A stretch of DNA of 64,000 nt, taken from assembly GCF_003122365.1 (NCBI RefSeq), contig NZ_CP029254.1:3925001-3989000 (forward strand). Reading direction: 5' to 3'. Within the stretch, counting starts at the first letter, position 1, and every line of letters starts with the position of its first letter. This document shows, one piece after another, positions 8,410 through 17,300 of this stretch. Under the pieces are notes generated by a model, which had not been told where the DNA came from, did not search any database, and was given only the letters and a program-made list of their open reading frames with translations. A program made the translations under genes and the position numbers. This DNA is from Streptomyces spongiicola. GTDB lineage: Bacteria > Actinomycetota > Actinomycetes > Streptomycetales > Streptomycetaceae.

Positions 8410-9377
8410 CACAGCACCTGTCCGGCGGCCCTGTGCTGGTCGTCACCAAGGAACTGGACCCCGCGGCGGACCTGGTGGTCGACGAGCTGACGACCCGGCG
8501 TGTGCCGGTGATGCGGTTCGACATGGGGGATTTCCCCCTGTCCATGTCCCTGTCCGCCGAGCACACTGCAGCACCCTGGACGGGGGTCCTGGCTGACGAG
8601 TACCGCTCCGTGCGGCTGGAGGAGGTGACGGCCGTCTACTACAGGCGGCCCCGCCTTCCCTCAGTCTCCGAGCGGATGGAGGAGCCCCACCGCACGTGGG
8701 CCAACGAGCAGGCGCTGGCCGGACTGCTCGGCACGCTGTACGCGCTGCCGGTGACGTGGGTCAACCGGCCCGACGTGGACGGAATTGCCTCCCACAAGCC
8801 CGGTCAGCTCCCCGTCGCGGCGGCGCACGGGCTCCGCACGCCTCGCTCGCTGATCACCACGGACCAGGAAGTGGCCCGGAAGTTCTGCTGTCAGGTGGAC
8901 GGTCCAGTGATCTGCAAGCCGCTCATGGGCGGCCCGCTGGAGTACCCGGACGGCCACCGCACCGGGGTACCGACCCATGTGGTCGACCCCGACACGATCG
9001 ACGACTCCGTGTCCCTGACAGCGCACCTGTTCCAGGAATGGGTTCCCAAGACCCACGAGGTGCGGCTGACTGTCGTGGGCAAGGAGATGTTCGCGGCCGA
9101 GATCCACGCGGGCAGCGACGCTGCTCGGGTGGACTGGCGCAGCGACTACGACGCCCTCACCTACGACGTGTGCCAAGTACCGGACGACGTACGGGCGGGC
9201 GTGCTGAGCTGGCTGGAGCACTTCCGTCTCAACTTCGGCGCGTTCGACTTCGGCGTCACCCCTGCCGGGGACTGGGTGATGTTCGAGTGCAACCCGTCCG
9301 GAGAGTGGTCCTGGATCCAGAACAAGACGGGCCTGTCCATCGCCACGCACATCGCTGATCTACTCGCCGGGGGATAG
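8406..9377 (+). CDS. tgmB: ATP-grasp peptide maturase (graspetide synthetase, TgmB-like)
   Basis: Protein of 323 aa beginning at GTG 8406. It uses ATP to activate acidic side chains of the precursor and join them to hydroxyl or amino side chains. It shows the family N-terminus (VLVVTKELDPAADLVV), a YYRRP segment, the central ATP-binding lobe (VICKPLMGG) and the C-terminal metal/ATP motif FECNPSGEWSWIQNKTG. Length is normal. It lies between precursor and methyltransferase with a 4-bp overlap and a 2-bp gap, the standard order for this class. Confidence 0.88.
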   Translation: MTQHLSGGPVLVVTKELDPAADLVVDELTTRRVPVMRFDMGDFPLSMSLSAEHTAAPWTGVLADEYRSVRLEEVTAVYYRRPRLPSVSERMEEPHRTWANEQALAGLLGTLYALPVTWVNRPDVDGIASHKPGQLPVAAAHGLRTPRSLITTDQEVARKFCCQVDGPVICKPLMGGPLEYPDGHRTGVPTHVVDPDTIDDSVSLTAHLFQEWVPKTHEVRLTVVGKEMFAAEIHAGSDAARVDWRSDYDALTYDVCQVPDDVRAGVLSWLEHFRLNFGAFDFGVTPAGDWVMFECNPSGEWSWIQNKTGLSIATHIADLLAGG

Positions 9378-9379
9378 CC

Positions 9380-10537
9380 ATGACGACACACACCGAAAAA
9401 CGTGCCACGCAGTTGCGCATGGCGCTGGCCGATGTCCTGGAGGCCAACGGGCAACTGTCCGACCCGACATGGCGGAAGGTGTTCGAGGCCGTTCCCCGCC
9501 ATCCGTTCGTGCCGGAGTTCTGGACCCTGGTCGGCGGCGAGCAGCGGCACTTGACCTCCGCCGACCCCGACTGGCTGGACCTGGTGTACTCGGATGACGC
9601 GCTGGCCACACAGCTCACCGACGGTGTGGCCACATCGTCGTCAACAGCGCCCGGCCTCATGCTCGTCATGCTCCAGGCCCTCGACGTCGCTCATGGTCAC
9701 CGCGTGCTGGAGATCGCGACCGGCACCGGCTACAACGCGGCACTCCTGTCCGAACGGCTTGGAAGTCACCAGGTGGTTACGGCCGAGGTCGACCCGGTGC
9801 TGGCGCGGCTGGCGGGAGCGCGGCTGCGGCGCTGCGGATACACCCCGCTGGTGCAGGCCGGGGACGGCCGTGACGGCTACCCGGCCAGGGCCCCGTACGA
9901 CCGGCTGATCGCCACCTGTGGCTTCACCACGATCCCGGTGGCCTGGCTGGAGCAGGTGCGGCCCGCCGGCCTCATCGTGTGCCCTGTCGGCTGGGGGACC
10001 GTGTGCCTGGTCGTCGCCGCCGATGGCCGCGCCGAGGGCCGGTTCCTGCCCGTCGGTTCCTACTTCATGGCCGTACGCGACGCCGGTGCCACCGGCGCCC
10101 CGGCTCACCCAGGCAGGCCGAGCGCGACGAGCGGTCGACTCACCGGCCTGGACCTGGCCGAGGTCGCCGGGGACGATGCGTTCCGTTTCGTGCTCTCGCT
10201 GGTCACGCCGGACACGGCTTTCGCTTCGGAGTGCGATGGCGACGGCCGGGTGACGGCAGTGGAGTTGTGGGGTGCTGACGGCGCGTGGGCGCGCGCCGAG
10301 GACGGTGGTGTACGGCAGGCCGGGCCGCGTCTGCTGTGGGACGCGGTAGAGGCGGCACACGAGCTGTACGTCGAGAATGACCGGCCTGGCCGGGAGCGCT
10401 TCGGAGTGACCGTGACCGCCGAGGAGCAGCGCACCTGGCTCGACGTCCCCAGCCGTCCCGTACCGGTTGCCCGTGCCGTGGCCCGGGGCGGGGGTAGGTC
10501 CTCGGAGAGCCCAAACTGCCGTACAGCGGCCACGTGA
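9380..10537 (+). CDS. tgmC: PIMT-like O-methyltransferase of graspetide cluster (TgmC-like)
   Basis: Protein of 385 aa homologous to protein-L-isoaspartate O-methyltransferase. The SAM fold shows VLEIATGTGYNAALLSERLG (motif I), VTAEVDPVLARLA and ATCGFTTIP. Members that sit beside ATP-grasp maturases methylate an Asp in the esterified peptide, which collapses to an aspartimide (imiditides such as fuscimiditide). The C-terminus after WLDVPSRPVPV continues for about 20 atypical residues up to 10,537, possibly the edge of a rearrangement, since a joined ORF follows at once. Confidence 0.85.
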   Translation: MTTHTEKRATQLRMALADVLEANGQLSDPTWRKVFEAVPRHPFVPEFWTLVGGEQRHLTSADPDWLDLVYSDDALATQLTDGVATSSSTAPGLMLVMLQALDVAHGHRVLEIATGTGYNAALLSERLGSHQVVTAEVDPVLARLAGARLRRCGYTPLVQAGDGRDGYPARAPYDRLIATCGFTTIPVAWLEQVRPAGLIVCPVGWGTVCLVVAADGRAEGRFLPVGSYFMAVRDAGATGAPAHPGRPSATSGRLTGLDLAEVAGDDAFRFVLSLVTPDTAFASECDGDGRVTAVELWGADGAWARAEDGGVRQAGPRLLWDAVEAAHELYVENDRPGRERFGVTVTAEEQRTWLDVPSRPVPVARAVARGGGRSSESPNCRTAAT

Positions 10538-10613
10538 ACGGGCGCTTCCATGGCCGCTGGCGACCGTCGCCACCCTCTGCCGGACCTGCACCCCCGTCAA
10601 CTGGGAGTCCCGA

Positions 10614-11456
10614 GTGAGTGATCAGCCCGACAAGCCGTTCCTCCAACTCGTCGTCTGCGCGGCCGGGGTCGCCGCCGACGTCGGCCGGCTGATCAGCGCA
10701 GCACAGGAGCGGCACTGGGACGTCGGGGTCGTCGCGACCCCGCAAGGGCTCGGCTTCCTCGACGCGGACCCGTGCCATGGCAAGACCTACGTCTTCCGGG
10801 GGCAGGGCGCGGCTCGTACCGGCGGCCACCAGGGCGCGAAGCTCGCCGACGTCGCACGCCGCGCCGAAGTCTCCACGGGCACGGTGTCCAACGTCCTCAA
10901 CCACCCCGACCGAGTCACCGAAGACAAGCGGGTGAGGGTGGAGCAGGCCATCGCGGACCTGGGGTTCGTGCGGGGCGGCGTGGTGCCGGAGCACGCTGCC
11001 CACTGGCGCCGAAACGGCTTCGCGACGTGGCTGTTCACCCCGGCGGTCTCCGGCTGGTACCCGAAGAAGGCACCGCAGGAAGCCCGCCCCGTACCGCTGC
11101 TCGGCGAGCCGTGGCCCGGCGTCCCGGCCCGAGGACGCGGCGCCAGCAACCGGGCCGATGCCTGCTGGCTCCCGATCGCCAAGGGCCTTACACCCCATGG
11201 CCTCCGCCACACCCATCGGACCGTGATGGAGGACCTCGGCACCGAGAAGGTCCTCATGGACCAACGCATGGGACACATCGACGGCTCGGTCTCGGCGCGC
11301 TATGCCCATGTCACCCCTGGCATGCGCAAGCGCCTCATGATCGGGCTGACCGAACAGTGGGAGGCGGCACTCGACGCCCGACTGGCGATGAGCCCCGCGT
11401 CTCCCGTTCGTGTACTCGACTCGCTGTTGCTGGCTCGTCGGATGATTCGATGGTAA
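10614..11456 (+). pseudogene. Mosaic ORF: flavoprotein + LacI HTH + integrase C-terminus
   Basis: A single open frame of 280 aa made of three unrelated pieces. Residues about 1-54 (LQLVVCAAGVAADVGRLIS, VGVVATPQGL) are the N-terminus of a flavoprotein of the DFP type. Residues about 75-122 (LADVARRAEVSTGTVSNVL, VEQAIADLGFVR) are the DNA-binding region of a LacI-family repressor. From about residue 127 it is the C-terminal catalytic part of a Streptomyces integrase (GLTPHGLRHTH, MGHIDGS, RYAHVTPGMRKRL) without its first Arg box. GTG 10614 has gggag upstream. None of the three parts is complete, so I read it as a deletion scar. Confidence 0.7.
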
Positions 11457-11479
11457 GTAGCTGTTGACGCATGCGGGTG

Positions 11480-11533
11480 GGGCCTCCTGAACAGCTCGTT
11501 GGTGTCGAATCACCGAGCAACATCAGGAGGCCC
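11480..11533. terminator. Long hairpin between mosaic ORF and mkoB
   Basis: gggcctcctga at 11480-11490 pairs exactly with tcaggaggccc at 11523-11533, and the sequence between folds further (ctcgttggtg with caccgag). It lies between the convergent ends of the mosaic ORF and mkoB and can terminate both. The sequence also looks like an IS end with a leftover GTG start after it, so it may be a relic of a fourth IS. Confidence 0.55.
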
Positions 11534-11556
11534 TGGTGCCGCAGTGTCGGTGCCTG

Positions 11557-12939
11557 CTACTCACTCTCCTGAGCGATCAGGTCTAGATAGCGCTGGTATT
11601 TCTCGTCGACGGTTTTGCTGCCGCGGACAAGCGTGCCTTCCTCCATGCGATACGTGCGGTCGCGGTCTCCCTCGAAGGACAGCCAGTTGAAACTGGTAGT
11701 GATCCACACGTCGTCGTAGACGAGGACTTTGGCGTGGGTGGACTTCACCCGTGTGAAGGTGAACTTCTCCTTGTAGCGGCTTGCGAGGTTCTCGAGTCTG
11801 CGCACGGCGTCCCGGTCGTTCTTGGGGTCGTTGGGGGTATAGCCGTAGGCGATGTGAACGCTGACGCCGCGGCGCAGCCGGGTTTCGAGCTTGCTGATGA
11901 AGCTGGTGTCGACGATGGCGCGCTTGATCCAGGGGGCGATGAGGAGGATCCGGCGGCGTGCCTGAGTGAGGGCCTCTTCGAGCAGGTCGGAGTGCTCGAA
12001 GACGCTGATGGCTCGGATCTCGTCGCGCGGCCGCTCTTCAGCCAGCTCCTTGGGAGCGACTGCGGCGAGCTGGACCGCGGCCTGTTCCGCGCGTTTCTTG
12101 GTGACCTCGGCCAGCGGGATGCGGGCGCGTTCTAGGTCCGGATCGAGCGAGGGTCGTTCGGCGGGGGCCTCGACTTGGATACCGAGGGCCTTCGCGCCGC
12201 CCTGGCCGAGGAGACCGAGTTCGTGGTCCGGGCTCAGCTCGCCGTCGATGACGACGCCGAGCTGGATGTCGTTGCGGTCGGCGTCGGCGTAGACGAGGAG
12301 TTTGGCGGGCAGGACGCGGGGCGCCTTCGATTCGGTGATCTGCTTGACCTGCAAGACTTCACGGTCGGTCAGGCCACGTTCTCGGAGCTGGACGTTGATC
12401 GCAGCAGCGGTGAGGTCGCTCATCTCGACCGGTCGGCGCTGCGCTGCGGGGAGGAGCAACATGTTCTGTTCCTGGGCCTGGCGGCGGGGAATGATCATGC
12501 GGCGGTCGAAGGAGCTGACCTTCCACAGCAGCTGGTCGAAGACAAGCGGCTCGTTGACCCGGACAGGAGTGATCGACGAGAGCTCACGTTCCTGCTGTTC
12601 GCCGCGGGGAGTCAGCTTGAGTCGTCGCGCGCCTGCGGTGCTGTCTGATGGTCCGTAGGTCAGGAGGTCTTTGTGGAAGTGGTCGGCGATGGTGTCGGTG
12701 ACCATATCGGAGGGCAGCCCAAGGAAGCCGGCGATGGCCCCTTCCGTGCGGAGGTTCGTGCTCACCAGGCGCAGGACGAACTCGTCGAGCAGAGGGATCT
12801 GTTTGCGGTCCTGGGCGAGGACGTCGGCGCTGATGCGGGCGACGGGCAGCGCGGCGTCGGCAATGGCCGTCAGCTCCAGACCCGGCCGCGCGTTATGGAA
12901 GCGTGCAGCCAGCAGACTGTCAGAGCTAAACGTGGGCAT
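11557..12939 (-). CDS. mkoB: Mokosh type I PLD-family nuclease (MkoB)
   Basis: Protein of 460 aa. The C-terminal third holds a phospholipase-D-type nuclease: RRILLIAPWIKRAIV, an Arg-rich helix, then the HKD motif THAKVLVYDDVWITTSFN. Only one HKD motif is present, so a dimer would complete the active site. The N-terminal 300 residues include a winged-helix-like region (EFVLRLVSTNLRTEGAIAGF). Start ATG 12939 is chosen; the intact upstream gene would have stopped at 12,926, overlapping this start by 14 bp. An SF1 helicase-kinase followed by a PLD nuclease is the makeup of the Mokosh type I anti-phage system. The IS upstream now separates it from the original promoter. Confidence 0.8.
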   Translation of the reverse strand: MPTFSSDSLLAARFHNARPGLELTAIADAALPVARISADVLAQDRKQIPLLDEFVLRLVSTNLRTEGAIAGFLGLPSDMVTDTIADHFHKDLLTYGPSDSTAGARRLKLTPRGEQQERELSSITPVRVNEPLVFDQLLWKVSSFDRRMIIPRRQAQEQNMLLLPAAQRRPVEMSDLTAAAINVQLRERGLTDREVLQVKQITESKAPRVLPAKLLVYADADRNDIQLGVVIDGELSPDHELGLLGQGGAKALGIQVEAPAERPSLDPDLERARIPLAEVTKKRAEQAAVQLAAVAPKELAEERPRDEIRAISVFEHSDLLEEALTQARRRILLIAPWIKRAIVDTSFISKLETRLRRGVSVHIAYGYTPNDPKNDRDAVRRLENLASRYKEKFTFTRVKSTHAKVLVYDDVWITTSFNWLSFEGDRDRTYRMEEGTLVRGSKTVDEKYQRYLDLIAQESE

Positions 12940-13055
12940 CGCGTACCTCGCAGTCCTCGGGGTGGCTGGTGATGTAGTCCAGGACCTTGCGCAGGGCGCC
13001 GGGCTTGCTGCGGGAGAAGGCGGCGTCACCGATCACGGTGAGGCCGTAGCGGGCG
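12926..13055 (-). pseudogene. mkoA: Severed 3' end of mkoA
   Basis: Read on the minus strand after the IS, the tail GLTVIGDAAFSRSKPGALRK continues for 39 codons to a TAG at 12,926. This is the natural C-terminus of the SF1 helicase, following directly on the LSRARY motif VI encoded at 14,341 and above. It has no start of its own and overlaps the mkoB start. Confidence 0.85.
13046..13055. repeat. Target-site duplication, left copy
   Basis: gtagcgggcg, identical to 14,341-14,350, flanking the ISAs1-type element. Confidence 0.9.
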
Positions 13056-14340
13056 CAGGGCTCCGGCAAAGTCGCCCTGTAGGGCTGTGACGTGGTGTTT
13101 CTGCGTGAGATGAGGGTGCGCGGGCGTGTTCAGGTCGGGTTGGATGGAGGTTCCTACGCCGTCCGTCCGTCCGAGAGAACAACGCCCGCGCCATGTCATC
13201 GTCTCGCATCTCCGCGCCTGTCCGCATGCTCGTTCCGGATCATGAGCTTCTCGTCGACCTGCTCGGTCGGATACCCGATCCGCGCCGTCGGCGCGGGGTC
13301 CGTCATTCGGTGGGCGCTCTGATCGCGGTCGCGGTGTGCGCGGTGATCGCCGGGGCACGGGGGTTCACGGCGATCGGGGAGTGGGCCCGGGACGCGGGGG
13401 CCGACGCCTTGGGCCGGCTGGGTCTGGAGCGGGGGTCGGTGGACGAGTCGACGCTGCGCCGTCTGTTCGCGAGGCTGGACGCGGACCGTCTCGACGCGGT
13501 GCTGGGGGCCTGGGCCGTGACGCGGGCCGCGTTGGTCGCGGGCCGGCGGGTGATCGCCGTCGACGGCAAGACGGTCCGCGGCGCCCGCGGCGACAGCTCT
13601 TCCGCGCCGCACCTGGTCGCCGCCCTCGCTCACGGATCCGGGGCGGTGCTCGGCCAGGTCGCGGTGGGGGAGAAGAGCAACGAGATCCCCGCCGCCCGCC
13701 GCCTGCTCCAACTCCTGGACCTGGACGGCGTGGTCGTCACGATGGACGCACTGCACACCCAGCACGACACCGCAGCGCTGGTGACAGAGGCCGGCGCCGA
13801 TTACGTCCTGACCGTGAAGGCCAACCAGAAGTCCTTGTACAACCAGCTCAAGGCCCTGCCCTGGGCCCGGATGCCCGCCCTCACCAGGACCGAGCGCGGA
13901 CACGGACGCCGCGTCACCCGCACGATCAAGGTCGCCGACGTGCCCGCCTGGATCGGCTTCACCGCAGCCACGCAAGTCGCCCGACTACGGCGCACCGTCA
14001 CCAGGAAGGGCAGGCGGACGGTCGAGATCGTCTACCTGATCACCAGCGCGGACGCCCACACCGCGCCGCCGGCACTCCTGGCCGCATGGGTGCAGTCGCA
14101 CTGGCAGATCGAGAACCGCCTGCACTGGATCCGCGACGTCACCTTCGACGAAGACCGCTCCCAGGTCCGCACCGGCAACGCACCCCGCGTCATGGCCGCC
14201 CTGCGCAACACCGTCATCACCCTGCTCCGCCTGCACGGCCACCACAACATCGCCGCCGCCCTACGACATCACGCCCGCGACACCGACCGCCCCATCAACC
14301 TGATCCTGACCGCATGATCAACGACTTTGCCGGGACCCTG
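13056..14340 (+). mobile_element. ISAs1-family insertion sequence interrupting mkoA
   Basis: The element is 1,285 bp with terminal inverted repeats (cagggctccggcaaagtcg at the left, its complement at the right end, 17 of 19 matching). It is flanked by exact 10-bp direct repeats, 13,046-13,055 and 14,341-14,350. The intact duplication and intact transposase suggest recent insertion. Confidence 0.93.
13193..14317 (+). CDS. ISAs1-family transposase
   Basis: Protein of 374 aa beginning at ATG 13193. The N-terminal DDE_Tnp_1-associated region (LLGRIPDPRRRRGVRHSVGA) is followed by the catalytic core: VIAVDGKTVRGAR (first Asp), VVVTMDALHTQ (second Asp) and HWQIENRLHWIRDVTFDED (Glu). It is complete and without frameshift, so probably functional. 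It is transcribed opposite to mkoA and mkoB. Confidence 0.93.
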   Translation: MSSSRISAPVRMLVPDHELLVDLLGRIPDPRRRRGVRHSVGALIAVAVCAVIAGARGFTAIGEWARDAGADALGRLGLERGSVDESTLRRLFARLDADRLDAVLGAWAVTRAALVAGRRVIAVDGKTVRGARGDSSSAPHLVAALAHGSGAVLGQVAVGEKSNEIPAARRLLQLLDLDGVVVTMDALHTQHDTAALVTEAGADYVLTVKANQKSLYNQLKALPWARMPALTRTERGHGRRVTRTIKVADVPAWIGFTAATQVARLRRTVTRKGRRTVEIVYLITSADAHTAPPALLAAWVQSHWQIENRLHWIRDVTFDEDRSQVRTGNAPRVMAALRNTVITLLRLHGHHNIAAALRHHARDTDRPINLILTA

Positions 14341-17300
14341 GTAGCGGGCGCGAGAGAGCGCAACGTTGATCCGCCGCCAGTAGGGCTCGCCGAGGAATCC
14401 GAAATCACCCCGTTCGTTGCTGCGGGTGACCGAGAAGACGGCCAGGTCGCATTCGCGTCCCTGGACTGCGTCGACGGACAGGACGTCGACGATGAGGTGG
14501 TTGAACTTGGCGCCAGCCAGGCGGCGGCGCAGTTCTTCGACCTGGCGTCCGTAGGGGGCGATGACCAGCACTTCCAGAGGGCGGTCACCGGAGGGCTTGA
14601 TGACACCCTGGGTGACGGCTCGGTCGATGAGGGTCAGCCGATTGCAGGCGATCTGGGTTTCCATCCGGTTGGAGATGCTGGTCTCCGCGCCGGTGCGGTC
14701 TGACTCACGACGGCCAGAGATCCCGGAGGTGTCGAGCCACAGAACCGGCTTCGCAAAAGTCTCGTATCCCTTGAGGATCGTAGCGTTGGGCGAGAGTAGA
14801 TCCTCGTCGTAGAAGACCGTGGAGATCATGTTTCCGATGGCCGGGGTCATGCGGTATTGCTCGCGCAGCATGTGCTTGACGGGGTGCTGCGTGTGCTTCT
14901 CCAGATAGGCGAACAGGGTGGTTGTCACCAGCTCCGGGATCAGCTGGTGGTCATCCATGATCTTCTGATCGCGCAGGATGTCCTCGTCCAGCGGGGGAAG
15001 CTGGCGGGTGTCGCCGACCAGGATCCACTTGCGGGCACGGGCAAGAGGCACAAGAGACTCCGTCGCGGTGGCCTTGCTCGCCTCGTCGAAGATGCACAAG
15101 TCGAACTCAAGGTTCCTGGCGGCAGGATGGCCGAGGAAGCCCAGCGCCGTGCCGCCGACGACCTGACGGGTCTTGAGGTAGGCAGCCAGCAGGTTGGGGT
15201 CGGTGTCCACGCGCTGCAGCCACTCGCCCTGCAGACGCAACAAGCTCAGCATGGTGCGGCCGGCGCTCTGCGGGAACAGGGCCTCGACAGCGTCCCGCGC
15301 GTCCTTGGCCGTGAGGTCCTCCCGCAGGGTCAGATCGCCTTCAAGGCCCTGCTGCACGTCGGTGAACAGCTCTTGGCGGCGCTCCAGCAGCTGGTCATGC
15401 CTGGCCTGGAACGACAGCACCTCTTCACCGAGTTCATGTGCCGAGGTGGTCCGTTCCGGAACGGGCTGCCTGGACAGCTCCTCCAGGCGTGCCTGGACGT
15501 GGTCGAGATCCGCGGCGACTGCGGCCAGCTCCTCCAGATGGAGGGCGGCCTTGAGATGACGGGCTTCCAGACCGCTACGTGCTGCGATGTCGTCGACGAA
15601 AGCTTCTGCGCGTCGCCTGACTTTGCGAGTCCAGCGCATGATCTGCCGGTTCAGGAGCAGGTGCTGGGCGCTTTCCGCGACCCGCGGGTCATCGGGGCGG
15701 CCCAGCCGGACAATGTCTGTGACGCCGGCGTCCGCGATACGGCGCAGGGCGTTGTCGATGGCGATATGTGTCTGGCTCACAATGAGGATGCGAGCCCCGG
15801 GCGTGCGCGCCAAGGTCTGTTCGACGATCTCCGCGATGACCGTGGTCTTGCCGGTACCAGGTGGCCCTTCGACTAGCAGCAGGTCCTGGCCATTCACTGC
15901 GTGGCGAACGACGTCCCGTTTGCTGTCGTCCAGATCGGCACGGAACCAGTCGGTAATCTCAGCAGGCGGCCGGGTGGCAATCGCCGACGGTGCGTTGATG
16001 ATGTCGCGTAGCAGGCGGTTCGTGCTCTGCCCGGTGGACACGGTCGCGAGTGCGTCGCGCTGCCGGGCCAGAGCGGTCTGGCTCGGACCGAGGAACGGCA
16101 CCAGCACGCCGCGGGCCGGTACTCGGGTGCCCGCGCGATGGAATCGCAGCGTCACCGTCTGCTCGGTTTGGGCTGTCACCTCGCCCCGTGCCACTGGCCT
16201 GCCCTGCGAGAAGGAGGCCGCCGACCACTCCTCACCCACCAGCGATGTGCTGCTTGATGTGGTGAGGTGAAAGACGGTGGTGCGGCCCGCCTCACTGATG
16301 CGTTCGTATTCCAGGAGTTCCCGCCCCTGCGCAGCGATCTCCTCGCGTGCATCGAGCAGGCGGCGCCATCCGTCGAACAGATCGCCCAGGCGCTGCACGT
16401 CCTGCTCGTGTGCTGCCTGTTCCTTGTCTGCCTTGTGCTTGTCGAGGCGGTCCAGGAGCAGGTCCCAGCCCTGGTAGGCAGCTTCCTCGCCGGGATCCTT
16501 GAATGTCCAGTTGAGCACCGGCGGGAGTTTCAGGGCGTGCTCTCGCCAACGAGCCAGCCACTCCTCGCCTTTGGCCGCGGCCGACATAACCACTGCCCGC
16601 TCACGCCGGGTTTCGTCCTGCTTGAGGCGCACATACCACTCGCTGCCAGCCACGCAGATCGTGTTGGTGTCGGTCTCCTTGGTCTGCGCGTTGAAGCCGT
16701 AGTCGACGTGCACGGTTCCGCCCAGGTCGGCCAAGATGATGTTCTTGGCCCGTTCCCAGTCCGGATCGGTCCCCCGGGGCACAGCGGTGATGCTCGCCGC
16801 TGCTCCGCGGGTGAGTTGCAGCCAGAGGTGGCTGCTGCGCCGGGCCTGCCTGTTACCGCAGATCTCGTCGGCGTCCAGGAGCTGCTGCTCAAGCACGGCA
16901 GCGTTCGCAGGGCGCTTCCGCGGGTCGAAGTCGATACAGCGGGCGAGAATGGCGCGGATCTCGGACGCGAGATCCAGTTCCTTCAGGACTTCCTCAAGAT
17001 GGGGATAGTCGGTGGCCTTCCCACCGGACAGGATCTGCAGCGCCAGAACACCGAAGCCGAAGACGTCCCGCGCGTACGGCACCAGATCATCTCGCTCCGG
17101 CGGGGAGTATGGGCTGGAGCGGAACTCGGCAACCGTCGCATCGGCGGCGGCGTTCACCTTTGAACGAATCTTGGCGATGCCGAAGTCGGCGAGTTTAGGG
17201 ACGCCCTCCTGCGTGAGCAGTACGTTGCTGGGTTTGAGGTCTCGGTGCTCGATCTCCAGGCCGTGGGCGTAGGACAGGGCTCCGATCAAGGGCCTGCCGA

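Noticed and set aside
14857..15876. Plus-strand ORF of 339 aa within mkoA
   Set aside because: Shadow of the helicase domain; no start signal and no family.
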